Source: Agrypnia vestita
Taxonomy: Eukaryota; Arthropoda; Insecta; Trichoptera; Phryganeidae
DNA: 64,000 nucleotides
Assembly: GCA_016648135.1 (NCBI GenBank)
Contig: JADDOH010001977.1
Coordinates: forward strand, 62,001-126,000
Direction of reading: 5' to 3'
Below the pieces are notes generated by a model, which was given only the letters and a program-made list of their open reading frames with translations, was not told where the DNA came from and searched no databases. Every line of letters begins with the position of its first letter. Position 1 is the first letter of the stretch. Positions 34,508 through 44,301 of this stretch are shown piece after piece. The position numbers and the translations under genes are program-made.

Positions 34508-34685
34508 GTTGCACACACAGAATGTAGCGGAACACGTAGCGGAAATGCGATACCAGAACTAACGAGCCATATTGAATTCTTGTCAGGTATCAGATTCTGT
34601 AGTTGCGCACGCAGCATATAGCGGAAATGCGATATCAAAACTAACGATGCCATATTGAATACTCGTCAGCCGTCAGATTCTGTTT
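34508..34685. repeat. tandem duplication, about 85-95-bp unit
   Basis: Two units, each with GTAGTTGC/GAAGTTGC, TAGCGGAAATGCGATA, ACTAACGA, CCATATTGAAT and GTCAGATTCTG (about 34508-34601 and 34602-34685). The first has a short extra GTAGCGGAACAC. Confidence 0.8.
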
Positions 34686-34789
34686 ACATGCGAGTTTATG
34701 AATACTTCGATCATTTTTTAAGAAGGTTTTTGTTTGTAGAAGTATAACTTGTACATGAGTAGGTATACGCACAAATTTATTTTAATTTT

Positions 34790-34963
34790 AATAGAGATGC
34801 GAACACGGAATACGTGTCACGTCAATATTCTTCCTTTTTCAAACTAAGCTAAACGCTTGTTCTATGAAAATAGGACTACCTTGCTGGTCTCCTTGAATTG
34901 CGCTCGAACCACCGCTGGATCATTAGGAAAAGTTTTAACCGCTCGACCAACAAGCTAATATTA
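34790..34963 (-). mobile_element. SINE family A, near-complete
   Basis: In minus sense it starts with a decayed tRNA-like head (TTAGCTTGTTGGTCGAGCGG) and continues through AGGACTATTTTCATAG-type body sequence, TTTAGCTTAGTTTG and TGACACGTATTCCGTGTTCG to GCATCTCT. The promoter-like head points to RNA polymerase III origin. Confidence 0.75.
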
Positions 34964-35473
34964 ATATCAATAAACATATATTGCATCGAAAACTTAATTT
35001 GACCATTTTTATGGTTAACAACATCCTTAAGCTTCACCCAATGAGCATGCAGAATATTATTTTATTTTACTCTTTAAGTATTTAAAAATTATTTAATATA
35101 GCACTACTCCATATATTTCTACGAACCGCGTTTTTGCCCGCAAATACAGAATTCACAGGAATCTTAAGAGATATGAAGGCATATATGTAAGTAGATAGTT
35201 ATATGCAGATATACGTTTCTCATTATCCAAATAAGTATTTCCATCTTTTAAGTATTGTATTATATGGTTGTTAAAGGGGTCATACAAATATTATAAATGC
35301 ATAATGAATTAGTTATGTTAATTCGGAGACTAAAAAAATTAAAAAGTTAAAATTGATTAAATTAATTAGTGTGATAAAATTGCCTTTGATAATTTATTAC
35401 AACGATAATAACATAATAAAATAATACATTTTAATAAAATACTTTATTTCAGTCCCTCTTTAGTCATTAATAT

Positions 35474-35770
35474 TGTCACGGAATCGTGGCTGTGTAAGGT
35501 AAATAAAATATTGGAAATTAAAATTTTATTAATTAAATTAAATCACCGGACAGGAATTTTATCGGAGCACCGTTCTTTAATTCACACTAATTGTCACTAC
35601 AATATTCCACTTTAACTTGCTACACTTTTGTCTATAGCAAGGTTGTTCCATTCGGCTTCGCACTAGTTCACGCTAAACTCTGAAATCCGTAATGTCCCGT
35701 CATCTCTTATATACAAAATGTCGGTTCGCGATACATCGACAATGATGACAGAGTTCTCCACATTTCCAGT
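35474..35770 (-). mobile_element. LTR-like segment (possible solo LTR)
   Basis: On the minus strand there is a TATATAAGAG box (about 35707), an initiator-like ATTTCAGAGT, an AATTAGTGTGAATT stretch, an AATAAAATTT polyadenylation signal and an end TTCCGTGACA. This order fits U3-R-U5 of an LTR. The far end and target duplication could not be fixed, and the partner region at 36640-37070 is only similar in style. Class unknown. Confidence 0.35.
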
Positions 35771-35951
35771 GATTATGATTTCTTCGAGAATAGTTTAATT
35801 AAATCTAAATTCACGTAGAATATTCGAATGTCTTTGAAAATGTGTATTTACTATTGTTTAAGACTATTGTGATGATTTCGATAAATATGCTTAATCAACC
35901 AATTGGAGATCAGTGTATCAACGAAATTCCCATAAGTAATAATAAATATGA

Positions 35952-36104
35952 GTAGCTTATTGGTCTAATGGTGGTCTAAAACTCTCGCCTAATGATTAGT
36001 AGGTAGTCGGTAGTTTGTGCCTTGTCACAGGAGACCAGCAAGCTAATTAAAGCGTTTGTTTAGCTAAGTTTGAAAATATTAAAAATATTCTCACGTGTCG
36101 TGGC
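35952..36104 (+). mobile_element. SINE family A, with tRNA-like head
   Basis: Starts TAGCTTATTGGTCTAATGG, a tRNA-like A-box region, followed by GTAGTTTGTGCC, AGGAGACCAGCAAGC, GTTTAGCTAAGTTTGAAAAT and ATATTCTCACGTG. The LINE fragment starts directly at its 3' edge, so one element probably inserted into the other. Confidence 0.7.
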
Positions 36105-36626
36105 TGAAGGGAGACAAATGGAAACATTGGAAATTTATTAGCGTTTTATTAATTACTTGGCTTTACCCAACCGAGTTTCTCCAGGGTATGCTTGGCTACA
36201 ATAGTTTAGAGACTAGAAGGAATGTGTATTTGATTACACATTTTTATCGATTGTTGCGCGGTATGATCGATAATCCTGAAATTATGCAGAGCATTGGTTT
36301 GTATGTTCCTGATAATTACACTAGACATCGTCAGCATAGATTGTTTCACATTCCAATATACAGGACCAACCTGCCGATGGTTATGCCTGTTGGAAGAGCC
36401 ACAGCTATGCTGAACAAAATTGCTTTGGGTATTGATATATTCCATGTGTCTGAGGGGGTTTTCCGAAGCGGGATTCTCCTACACCTTTGACCAGATTTTA
36501 TGTTATTTTTAATTTATTAAATACTTTCATTTTTGATATATACTTCCTAATATGTATGCCTTAAACATTTTGTTTGTCATGTACATATTATCGTGAAATA
36601 AATTGAATTGAATTGAATTGAATTAG
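36105..36626 (+). pseudogene. 5'-truncated LINE, C-terminus of RT polyprotein
   Basis: The open frame to 36490 reads LGYNSLETRRNVYLITHFYR, LLRGMIDNPEIMQ, LFHIPIYRTNL and PVGRATAMLNKI. That is the C-terminal segment typical of jockey-like non-LTR retrotransposons (RRR...FLYKLLNG, then FHVPxxRTxx, then PxxRxxxxxN). A short 3' UTR follows and the element ends with tandem AATTG repeats at about 36602-36625, a simple-repeat tail made during target-primed reverse transcription. The frame is intact over 130 codons, so the insertion may be fairly young, but the catalytic part is absent. Confidence 0.8.
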
Positions 36627-36639
36627 TGATTAAATATTT

Positions 36640-37070
36640 TATTAAATTAACGAAGTCACTTAACACGAATTAAAATAATACACTATTCTAGAATTCACAC
36701 TAATTCGCAATTTTTCACTCGTTTATGAACACTTTATTATCGCTGGGAAATAATTTATTTATCACTTGCTAGAACATTCCATTTGAATATCGCGCGTAAG
36801 TATTCGCACTTATTTAAATCTCCAGTTACATATTTCGCATAATATCTGTCGTTCCGATTATTCCATGACTGGCTACCCTGACTGTCATTCCGCGGCTTAT
36901 ATCGCACATATAAACATTTCAAAACAAACTCAATCTGCGCAGTTGTTGGTCCCACTTTATGTACGCAATACGTTCGTCTTCGAACTCTCGAGAAGATTAT
37001 TTTATTTTCTAGTGTTCACGATCTTATGTTTGTCATCTACATATTACGAAGGAATCTGTACGTAATGTTT
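36640..37070 (-). mobile_element. LTR-like segment
   Basis: On the minus strand it has GTTTATATGTGCGATATAAG, GTGTGAATTC and, near the end, TTAATAAAATATT. It resembles the segment at 35474-35770 in layout (TATA, then TTAGTGTGAATT, then an A-rich end) but not closely in sequence. A 66-codon minus frame inside has no motif. Confidence 0.25.
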
Positions 37071-37126
37071 TTTACCATCTAGTTATAATATTTAAGGACT
37101 CGTATTCCATGATCGAATCTATACAG

Positions 37127-37612
37127 GGTTATTTGGAAAGCATGAATAACCTCGCAGTTTTATATTCCTGCCTTGATTGTGAGTCGAAGCTATCACGACC
37201 TTAATATCAATAGTTATGGAGTTATGCGACATCAAAGTTTGGATTTTTTTTCAATATTTCTGACTTATTTTTTTTTAAACTTTGGACTATCATTACAGTA
37301 ACTCATATCGATTAAGAAAAATTCATTCGTATCAATACAAGTTAAATAAAATGATAAAAAAAATGAAAAATTCCAATTGGAATGTTTTGCAATTTTAATT
37401 GTAAGGTTTTTATTTGACTTGTATTAAAGGGAATGAATTTTTTATATTCGATATAAATTAGTGTAATGATAGTCCAACGTTTTACTAAAAATATGTCGGA
37501 AAAATTTTAAAAAAAAAGCAAATTTTGATGTCGCATATCTCCTTAACTAATGATTGATCGAACATTGTCGAGTCAAAATCAAGGCAGAAATATAGTTCTG
37601 CGAGGTTATTAT
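37127..37612. mobile_element. long foldback MITE (family B), copy 2
   Basis: Left end TACAGGGTTATTTGGAAAGC, then AATAACCTCGCAG and the family B core CCTGCCTTGATTGTGAGTCG; the right half repeats these in inverse order, ending GCGAGGTTATT. It lies about 275 bp upstream of the TATA box of cuticle gene 3. Confidence 0.85.
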
Positions 37613-37814
37613 TGTTTTAAATTCTGGTTACTTGCAATCGTTTTTTCCCTGCTGCAACCACTTAACGTAAGGCACATCTCTGATGCATATGGAATCTACA
37701 TTACATACAACCTTCGTGTATGCGCGTATGAAATTTGGCATGCAGATCTACTTAATTTTATGCATTACGCAATACTTTGGCACTTTGAAACACTCGACAT
37801 GACGCCCATAAAAC

Positions 37815-37866
37815 TGATCAGGTTTTTATATGGACCAAATAAATGGAGACAATGTATTCGCAATAC
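37815..37866 (+). promoter_or_regulatory. cuticle-gene upstream module, gene 3
   Basis: GATCAGGTTTTTATATGGAC, CAAATAAATGGAGACAATG and TATTCGCAAT, matching genes 1 and 2 and lying about 20 bp closer to, or at the same distance from, the TATA box. Confidence 0.55.
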
Positions 37867-37886
37867 TGAACGGAGTAGCGATTTTG

Positions 37887-37894
37887 TATAAATA
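37887..37894 (+). promoter_or_regulatory. TATA box, cuticle gene 3
   Basis: TATAAATA, followed by GCGGCACATTCAGTCACCTG, the shared start-site region of the cluster. Confidence 0.8.
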
Positions 37895-37949
37895 CGTTCA
37901 ATTAAAAACTTAGCGGCACATTCAGTCACCTGCTATCAACCCAGACACC

Positions 37950-39701
37950 ATGATGGCATTCAAGGTAGGCTCGCTTATACAATACGCCTGCGTACAAAAT
38001 TAAATCGTACAATCTTTCATAAATTTATATTTAAAAAAAAGTTAAGCAATCTTCTAGTTTGTGTTTTCGAGGATATTCTGCCATGAGACCTTTCTGGCTA
38101 ACGTTTCGGATCCCATTATAGGGTCCAACATCAGGGCATGATATTACATATTTATCTCACTCTGCAATGGGATCAGAAATTTCGACCAGAAGGGTCGTGG
38201 AAATACGACAGAATATCCTAGAAACCTCAAACCAGAAGATCCTGAACGGCTGTGAAACCCTTTTAAGTTAATTAATATTTATTAGTCACACTTTGGTTAT
38301 ACGCAGTTTCCGAATCAATAAATATTTTATCTAATGTGATAAATGTTAGGTGAATTATAATTATCGTGCTAATTAATTTTGGAATGAATAATTAAATGAC
38401 GATTTTAAACAATTCATTTATAATTATTTATAACAACATTATGGACTTCTACTCCATGAATACCTACATTCACAGTATATACACAAAAATAAACTCTAAA
38501 TACAGTACATTAGGCATATTGAAAATTTTGTTAGTATTTAAAAAAATACAATTGAAGTGAGCACAAAATGAAATATAAATTTGAATTTAACCAAGAATGG
38601 TTTAAATACTATAATCAATTGTATACCATTGTCTCAATGCAGTTCAATAAATACTTCGAGTGAGAACATTGTACATTCAGGCACTTCTTTAAATCTTCGA
38701 TTATCGCAAGTCGAGCAGGTCGTGTTATTGATCTAATGTGATAACATAAATTATTTATAATTTAAGTCATTGACCTCGCGTCGGAAACTGTTTCATTCTG
38801 TCCCACTCTTTTCTGTCCTGAGCTGCATCCTTCGTCCCGCTCAAATCCTTAAAATCGCCAATGACTGAAGCTATTAATTTTGCTCCTGATCTACTCCTGT
38901 CGGTCTCGAAACTAGTAGTTTTATAAAGCGTGTGATATTTTTCCCTTCTCATTAAGTATTAATATAATTTTTTGAATTTTTCAGAAATAATGGCCACCCT
39001 TAAACATTCACGGATATAATTATTTTAAATTTTGTTCAATCTTGTAACGCCATCGGTATATTTAGGCATTTTCATCTCAGCTATATGTCAATCAGTCATA
39101 TTTATTAATTGTATAAATCGACATATAATATTTCCAGGTATTCTTCTTCGCTGCGATGGTAGCGGTAGCCAGTGCTGGCCTCATCGCCCAGCCCAACTAT
39201 GGTTATGCTGCCGCTCCCTTGGCTTATGCCGCCCCTGTGGCCAAATATGCTGCCCCCCTGGCCTATGCTTCCCCAGTAGCAAAATACGCCGTGGATGCCG
39301 ACTACGATCCCAACCCTCAGTACAGCTACTCCTACGATGTCCAGGATGCCCTGACCGGAGACTCCAAGAGCCAACACGAATCCAGGAATGGAGATGTCGT
39401 CGAAGGATCTTACTCCCTGGTTGACGCTGATGGTTACAAGAGGACCGTCGATTACACAGCTGATCCCCAACACGGATTCAACGCTGTCGTACGTCGTGAG
39501 CCCCTCGGACACGCTGTGAAGGTTGCCGCTCCTGTGGCTTACGCTCCAGTTGCCAAGTACGCCGCTCCTCTGGCTTATGCCGCCCCAGTTGCCAAGTACG
39601 CCGCTCCTCTGGCTTATGCCGCCCCAGTTGTTAAGTACGCTGCCCCAGTTGCCAAGATCGCCGCTCCCCTAGCCTACAATGCCCCGTCTTACTACCACTA
39701 A
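37950..39701 (+). CDS. RR-2 cuticle protein, gene 3
   Basis: Exons 37950-37964 (MMAFK) and 39138-39701 give 192 residues. The intron is 1173 bp, six times longer than in genes 1 and 2, because of transposon sequence including the inverted repeat at 38070-38219. The signal peptide is [17 protein letters not shown]; an extra Met precedes it, and either ATG could be used. The RR-2 domain runs from [15 protein letters not shown] to [14 protein letters not shown] and differs from gene 2 at about one residue (PQHGF for PHNGF). The C-terminal repeat block is the shortest of the plus-strand genes and ends NAPSYYH. It is a secreted chitin-binding cuticle protein, very probably a recent duplicate of gene 2. 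AATAAA lies at 39730-39735. Confidence 0.95.
38070..38219. mobile_element. inverted Penelope-type tails in the gene 3 intron
   Basis: Arms at 38070-38127 and 38161-38219 are complementary (left AGGATATTCTG, right CAGAATATCCT at the edges). On the minus strand the left arm holds CTGATG, a stem with GGACCC and GGGATCC, and GAAACGTTAGCC. The right arm on the plus strand holds a decayed version (CTGCAATGGGATCAGAAAT). The same tail sequence occurs once at 6856-6900 in a lectin intron. Confidence 0.55.
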
Positions 39702-39739
39702 GTTATTTACAATCTAATTTTATTTATTAAATAAATTAT

Positions 39740-40395
39740 TCTCCATCATAATAAACATGTTTTATTTCATTCGTATTAAGTATTCCTAAATCTCATTTAT
39801 ACGAGATAAAAAATGATGATCCTGCATGACCAAAGTCGGGTCTTGGTCAATCACATTGTTGTTATGGTTTGTTGAGGGCCCCCTGGTTCGCTGGCTATTG
39901 ATGTGCGACCATCTTGAAAGTAGTAGTATCACGCTTTTATCCATGAGATGCTCATACATCAAAGTCTATGGGATATGCCGATGATCTTGGTCTCCACTTG
40001 AGAATCGCTAAGATTTAAGCAAAATTTAATTCCTTTAAGTCCTTTCTTCGTTTCACAACAATTTACAATCCTACGGCCATTAACTACACTTCTTCAATAT
40101 ACCTCTTACTGACCTTACTACCTATTTATTTAGTATTTTATTCTATTTTCTACCATGAAAATCTTCTAACCAACAATTAAGTTACTTAAATAAAAGTACC
40201 TCTCAAGTGTGCTAGGGCGTCCATTGTGGACAATGAAATTATTAATATATTTGAACACCAACTAAAAAAAATAAAATTGACTTATCCAACACACAATATT
40301 TCACGAGGCGGATCGATACTACCATCGTTTAAATTTCAAGGTCCACGTCAGATTTATTTGATAATGTAATTTATTAGTTGTTAACATAAGTATAG
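39740..40395. other. intergenic, no gene recognised
   Basis: Spacer after cuticle gene 3. A somewhat GC-richer stretch at 39820-39970 may be old retroelement sequence, but no motif could be assigned. Confidence 0.45.
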
Positions 40396-40399
40396 CTAG

Positions 40400-40447
40400 A
40401 CCGCAATCAAAATAATGTGCGTTTGCGCACATTCTTTTGATTGCGGT
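40400..40447. repeat. near-perfect 22-bp hairpin
   Basis: Arms 40400-40421 and 40426-40447 are complementary at 21 of 22 positions (ACCGCAATCAAAA ... ATGTGCG) with a 4-nt TTTG loop. The loop is too tight for a normal microRNA precursor. It may be the centre of a small foldback element or a structured regulatory site between cuticle genes 3 and 4. Confidence 0.85.
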
Positions 40448-41084
40448 GCCATGCGCAGAAAAGGCGTGGTTTATCAGTTCAAATTCAACGTTTCGAATAA
40501 AGTTTTGTAGCATGTTACGCAAAAGCTCCGATTACACGGTGTTACGAACACGAAAATTATTATTATTGTAGTGAAATTTTTTTTCCAAAAAACTTCCGAA
40601 ACATTATATTATTACCTAGGTTATTACGTATTATTATTTGATAAATTTTATTATTTTCTAGAAACTTCCACACACATTTTTTCATAATGTTCTATATGTT
40701 TGAATTTTTGCCTGTATGTGACATTTTCAAATATTTTGTGTTCAGTTTTTCCGAATAAACCGACATTTTATCACCTTACGAGTTTTAATTTTTAATTATT
40801 TAAACCGAAAACATTAACGGAAACTAGTGCGAGAAAATATAGAGCAGTGAAAATTCAAGCAGTGATTCCCATATATAATGTGTGGTTTTTGTTTACGGGT
40901 TTGACTGAATGCTTATTTTATTGTACTGGTTTAGTGTAAAATAAAAATATGTGTGTTGTTACAATGCAAAAAATGAACACAAAAGAAGTATTTCTAGTAA
41001 GTAAGTAACCTTTTTTAAACTAAAAAAAAATATTTTTTGGGAATATGATACTGAGGCTTGTAATACGGGCTTGCCAGGCCACAT

Positions 41085-41320
41085 TCCCCCCTCTTTCTTT
41101 CATCAACGAAAAAATATTTGGCTACTACCGGGACTCGAACCACCGATCTCCTATCTATCCGGGGCAGGTGCGTTAAACAATTACGCTACAGTGGCCTCGT
41201 ACATTTCCGTCACGCACCTGGCCGGGATAGACATGAGATCCGTGGTTCGAGTCCCGGTAGCAGCCAAATATTTTTTCGTTGATTTGATTTTCCTGTATGC
41301 CTTTTCTGCTTGATTAATAA
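41085..41320. mobile_element. two SINE family B copies, head to head
   Basis: The minus copy (about 41085-41190) and plus copy (about 41200-41320) mirror each other. Each has a tRNA-type B box GGTTCGAGTCCCGGTAG, then CAGCCAAATATTTTTTCG, then TTGAT. The plus copy continues to CTTGATTAATAAATTTG. Another plus copy starts at 61245. The pair gives a strong inverted repeat of about 90-bp arms. Confidence 0.75.
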
Positions 41321-42200
41321 ATTTGGTTTTCTAATTGGTGAAGGTTATATGTGGAGTACAAAGGCAAAGGCAGCAACATCCAAAAAATAACACTCATTCA
41401 AATGCGTTATGCAGTTGGTAGTGGGCGCAAAACAGGTGACATATAATCACGTAAGAATCGCTCGTTATCCCCCGAGAAAGAAATCCACCGTGACAAAATT
41501 TCCAGGGCACCAAAAAGTACAAAAACTCATAGGTTATCCTATATAAGAATATTTTCAAATTGAATATATATATTTATGGATTTATACATTGTGCATTTAT
41601 CCCGACAAGCCTGCAAGTCCTTACTGTACACAGGGCTATTCATGGTTAGAGAAAATATCAGGAGGAGGTTCTTGCAAGTATTAATTTCTATTGACCTCAA
41701 TCATACTGTCTACCTAGTATCTTTTGTGATATTTAATTGTGCGCCGTAATCAATTAAATTCGTAGTCAAATCAATGCGTTTCATTTTCGTTACAATATGT
41801 TATGCAATCGTATAATGTCTCAAGAAGCTTCGTAATATGTTATATTCTTGTAATTATATGATCTTCTGATACGTTATTTTTGTATACGTATCACATTCCA
41901 ACCAGACATTGAAGATCACTAGAAAATATTGTTGAGTAGGTAAAATGATTAAGTTAAAAAATATATATAAGCACTAGTGTTCAATAACCCTTTAAATACC
42001 AAACTCTCAAGATCAAGATAAGATATTTGTACAAATTATAAAAATGTCTAAACACAAAATATTCATTCAAATAATAATAATAGATAAATTTTGTATAATG
42101 TGCTATCCTATTTATAAAATAATTAATTTTTAGAAATTAGACATATTTATTTACAGAAATGCTTATCAGTTGAAAATAAAAAAAAGAGATTTGTATTGCT
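41321..42200. other. intergenic, no gene recognised
   Basis: AT-rich spacer 3' of the minus-strand cuticle gene. 41345-41400 contains AAAGGCAGCAACATCCAAAAA, a fragment of the family E MITE end. Confidence 0.5.
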
Positions 42201-42280
42201 AATATAATTGTTTATTAAGAAATAGGTCAATAAATACATTCATCTTCTTTAATTATTATTTTAAATAATGGTCTTTTCAG

Positions 42281-43765
42281 TTAGTGGTAATAGGGGAGGG
42301 GGGCGGCGATCTTGGCTACAGGAGCGGCATACGCAAGGGGGGCGGCATACTTGGCCACGGGGGCGGAATAAGCCAGAGGAGCGGCATACTTGGCCACAGG
42401 GGCGGCATAGGCCAGGGGAGCGGCGATCTTGGCTACAGGGGCGGCATAGGCAACGGGAGCGGCCACCTTCACGGCGTGTCCCAGAGGCTCACGGTTGACG
42501 ACGGCGTTGAATCCGTTGTGATCATCAGCTGTGTACTCGACTGTCCTCTTGTAACCGTCAGCGTCAACTAAGGAGTAAGATCCCTTCACAACATCTCCAC
42601 TGCGGGATTCCTGCTGGCTCTTGGAGTCTCCGGTCAGACCGTCCTGGATGTCGTAGGCGTAACTGTACTGAGGGTTGGGGTCGAAGTCAGCGTCTACGGC
42701 GTACTTAGCCACTGGGGCGGCATAAGCCAAAGGTGCGGCGTATTTGGCTACTGGGGCGGCATAGGCAACAGGGGCGGCTACCTTTGCGTAAGCGGGGGCC
42801 GAGTACTGCACAGGGGCGGGGTAGGCCAGGCCGGGTTGGGCGATCAATCCGGCGCGCGCGACGGCAACCACGGCGGCGAAGAAGAAGAACTGGAAGACGA
42901 AAAGTGAGAGTTGGGAGTAACTTAGTTGTGTGAGTATTGTGCTTTGTGAAGTTGATGTCAAAATGTTGTTATTGGAAATATAGAATGAAAAATCTGTTCA
43001 TAATTTAATATGGTAAACGTTGTTTCTTCTATCTGACTTAGTTTTCAATTGCATTTACTTAATAAAAAGCCTTTGATTCATAGAATTAAAGGGTTCCAAT
43101 CTGATATAATACTATGTACGTAGGTGATACTTCTGTATCGCCCTGGTGCAAAACATTAATTTTATATTTATTTTAGTAAGTTTATAAGATATAAAGGAGA
43201 TTGTACAAGATGAAAATAAAAAATATAATTAATTCATAAAACCAGATAACACCCACTTGTCATGTGAAAAGACAATGTGCAAGACTTTGATAATTTACCG
43301 AGCGGATAGAACGAGTTAGAGAAATCGCTTATTACTATTGCTTTGAACAATAGTTAGGACTGAGAGATATACAGAAAACCAGCTCAACAAATAAAAAAAG
43401 GAAAAATCAATCAGATCAGAGTGATAAGAGAGAGCAGATTTGGATAGTAAGTTAGAAAGATATGTTATTTTGTAGATTTGGATAGATAGGTTATTTTCGT
43501 TCCCCAATATTCCTGCACTCTTCTATCTCCACTTGATATGACAACATTCCAAGGGTTGACAACAAATGTTCTTCTCAAAGAGTGCAAATTTTACTTCTAC
43601 TATTGAGTATAATCCGCAAACGGCACCATTTGCACCAACCAAAGAGTAGTTTGCCATTTCGTAGAATTCTACTCACTATTTTTGCATTAATCAAAATGTT
43701 AAATGACACCGCGACACGACACTTCACAGGAAAAAGCTTAGAGTTAGGTATACCTTGGAGACCAT
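42281..43765 (-). CDS. RR-2 cuticle protein, gene 4 (minus strand)
   Basis: Exons 43765-43754 (MVSK) and 42889-42281 give 206 residues; the 864-bp intron has GTATAC and TTCCAG ends. The signal peptide is [17 protein letters not shown]. It differs from the plus-strand genes in its mature start ([19 protein letters not shown]) and in the domain: [51 protein letters not shown] and [14 protein letters not shown]. The C-terminal repeats mix [13 protein letters not shown] and [11 protein letters not shown] and end PLPYYH. The product is a secreted chitin-binding cuticle protein. The open frame continues upstream past the acceptor for 24 codons, but the MVSK exon, TATA box and conserved splice position make the spliced start far better. 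AATAAA (minus) lies at 42211-42216. Confidence 0.95.
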
Positions 43766-43830
43766 TGTGAGGATTGTGAGTTGTACAGAAAGCACTGGTT
43801 GAATCATGTCGGTTAGACTGTAGCCGACAC

Positions 43831-43838
43831 TATTTATA
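43831..43838 (-). promoter_or_regulatory. TATA box, cuticle gene 4
   Basis: TATAAATA on the minus strand, 66-73 nt before the ATG, followed by GGCTACAGTCTAACC as likely start region. The upstream module found before genes 1-3 is not seen here. Confidence 0.8.
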
Positions 43839-44118
43839 CCTTGGCCAGGAGTCTGCACAACTACAACAATGTCTTTCGAAATCGAGATGACTACATCTAC
43901 AGCTAAGCAAAAATGTAACCAGAGGGCAAACTCACCGAAAAAGACGTCTGGTATAATACCCACCGTTCTCCGACACGTTAAGAGTAAAGAACTAGTCTTT
44001 AGAGATAGTTATGATACCTATCTATCAGTGGCGTCCGATAGGCTTCGACTTGTGTTGCTAATATCGATTTTGTGAAAATACTAAGGGCAAAAATACTAGT
44101 TGCATTCATCTAAAATAA

Positions 44119-44301
44119 ATTGGCGGCCCTCGTAGCCCAGCGGATATGACACTGGCTTCTCACACAGAGGGTTCCGGGTTCGATTTCCGGTGAGTTAACA
44201 ATTAATCTACGTGACTTACTCAAGCCTGAGTGTTTTGTTTTTGTCTTTGAGCCTCTTGGCCTGTTGAAGCGCAAATATATAAAATAATAAAATAAATAAA
44301 T
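44119..44301 (+). mobile_element. tRNA-derived SINE (family C)
   Basis: The head carries an A-box-like GTAGCCCAGCGGATA and a B box GGTTCGATTTC about 35 nt apart, as in a tRNA. After TCCGGTGAGTTAAC comes an unrelated body (CAAGCCTGAGTGTTTTG, CCTGTTGAAGCGC) and an AATAAAATAAATAAA tail. The acceptor-stem halves do not pair well, so this is a SINE rather than a working tRNA. Confidence 0.7.

Noticed and set aside
37550..37891. Plus-strand open frame of 113 codons upstream of cuticle gene 3
   Set aside because: It starts in the foldback MITE and runs through the promoter module and TATA box of gene 3, so it is not a separate gene.
40400..40447. MicroRNA precursor
   Set aside because: Loop of 4 nt and total length of 48 nt are too short for normal Drosha/Dicer processing.
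42281..42961. Unspliced 226-codon start for cuticle gene 4
   Set aside because: The extra 24 N-terminal codons come from intron sequence; the MVSK exon at 43754-43765 with TATA box gives the family-typical signal peptide.
44119..44195. Possible functional tRNA gene
   Set aside because: A and B boxes are present but the acceptor stem does not pair and a SINE body with A-rich tail follows.
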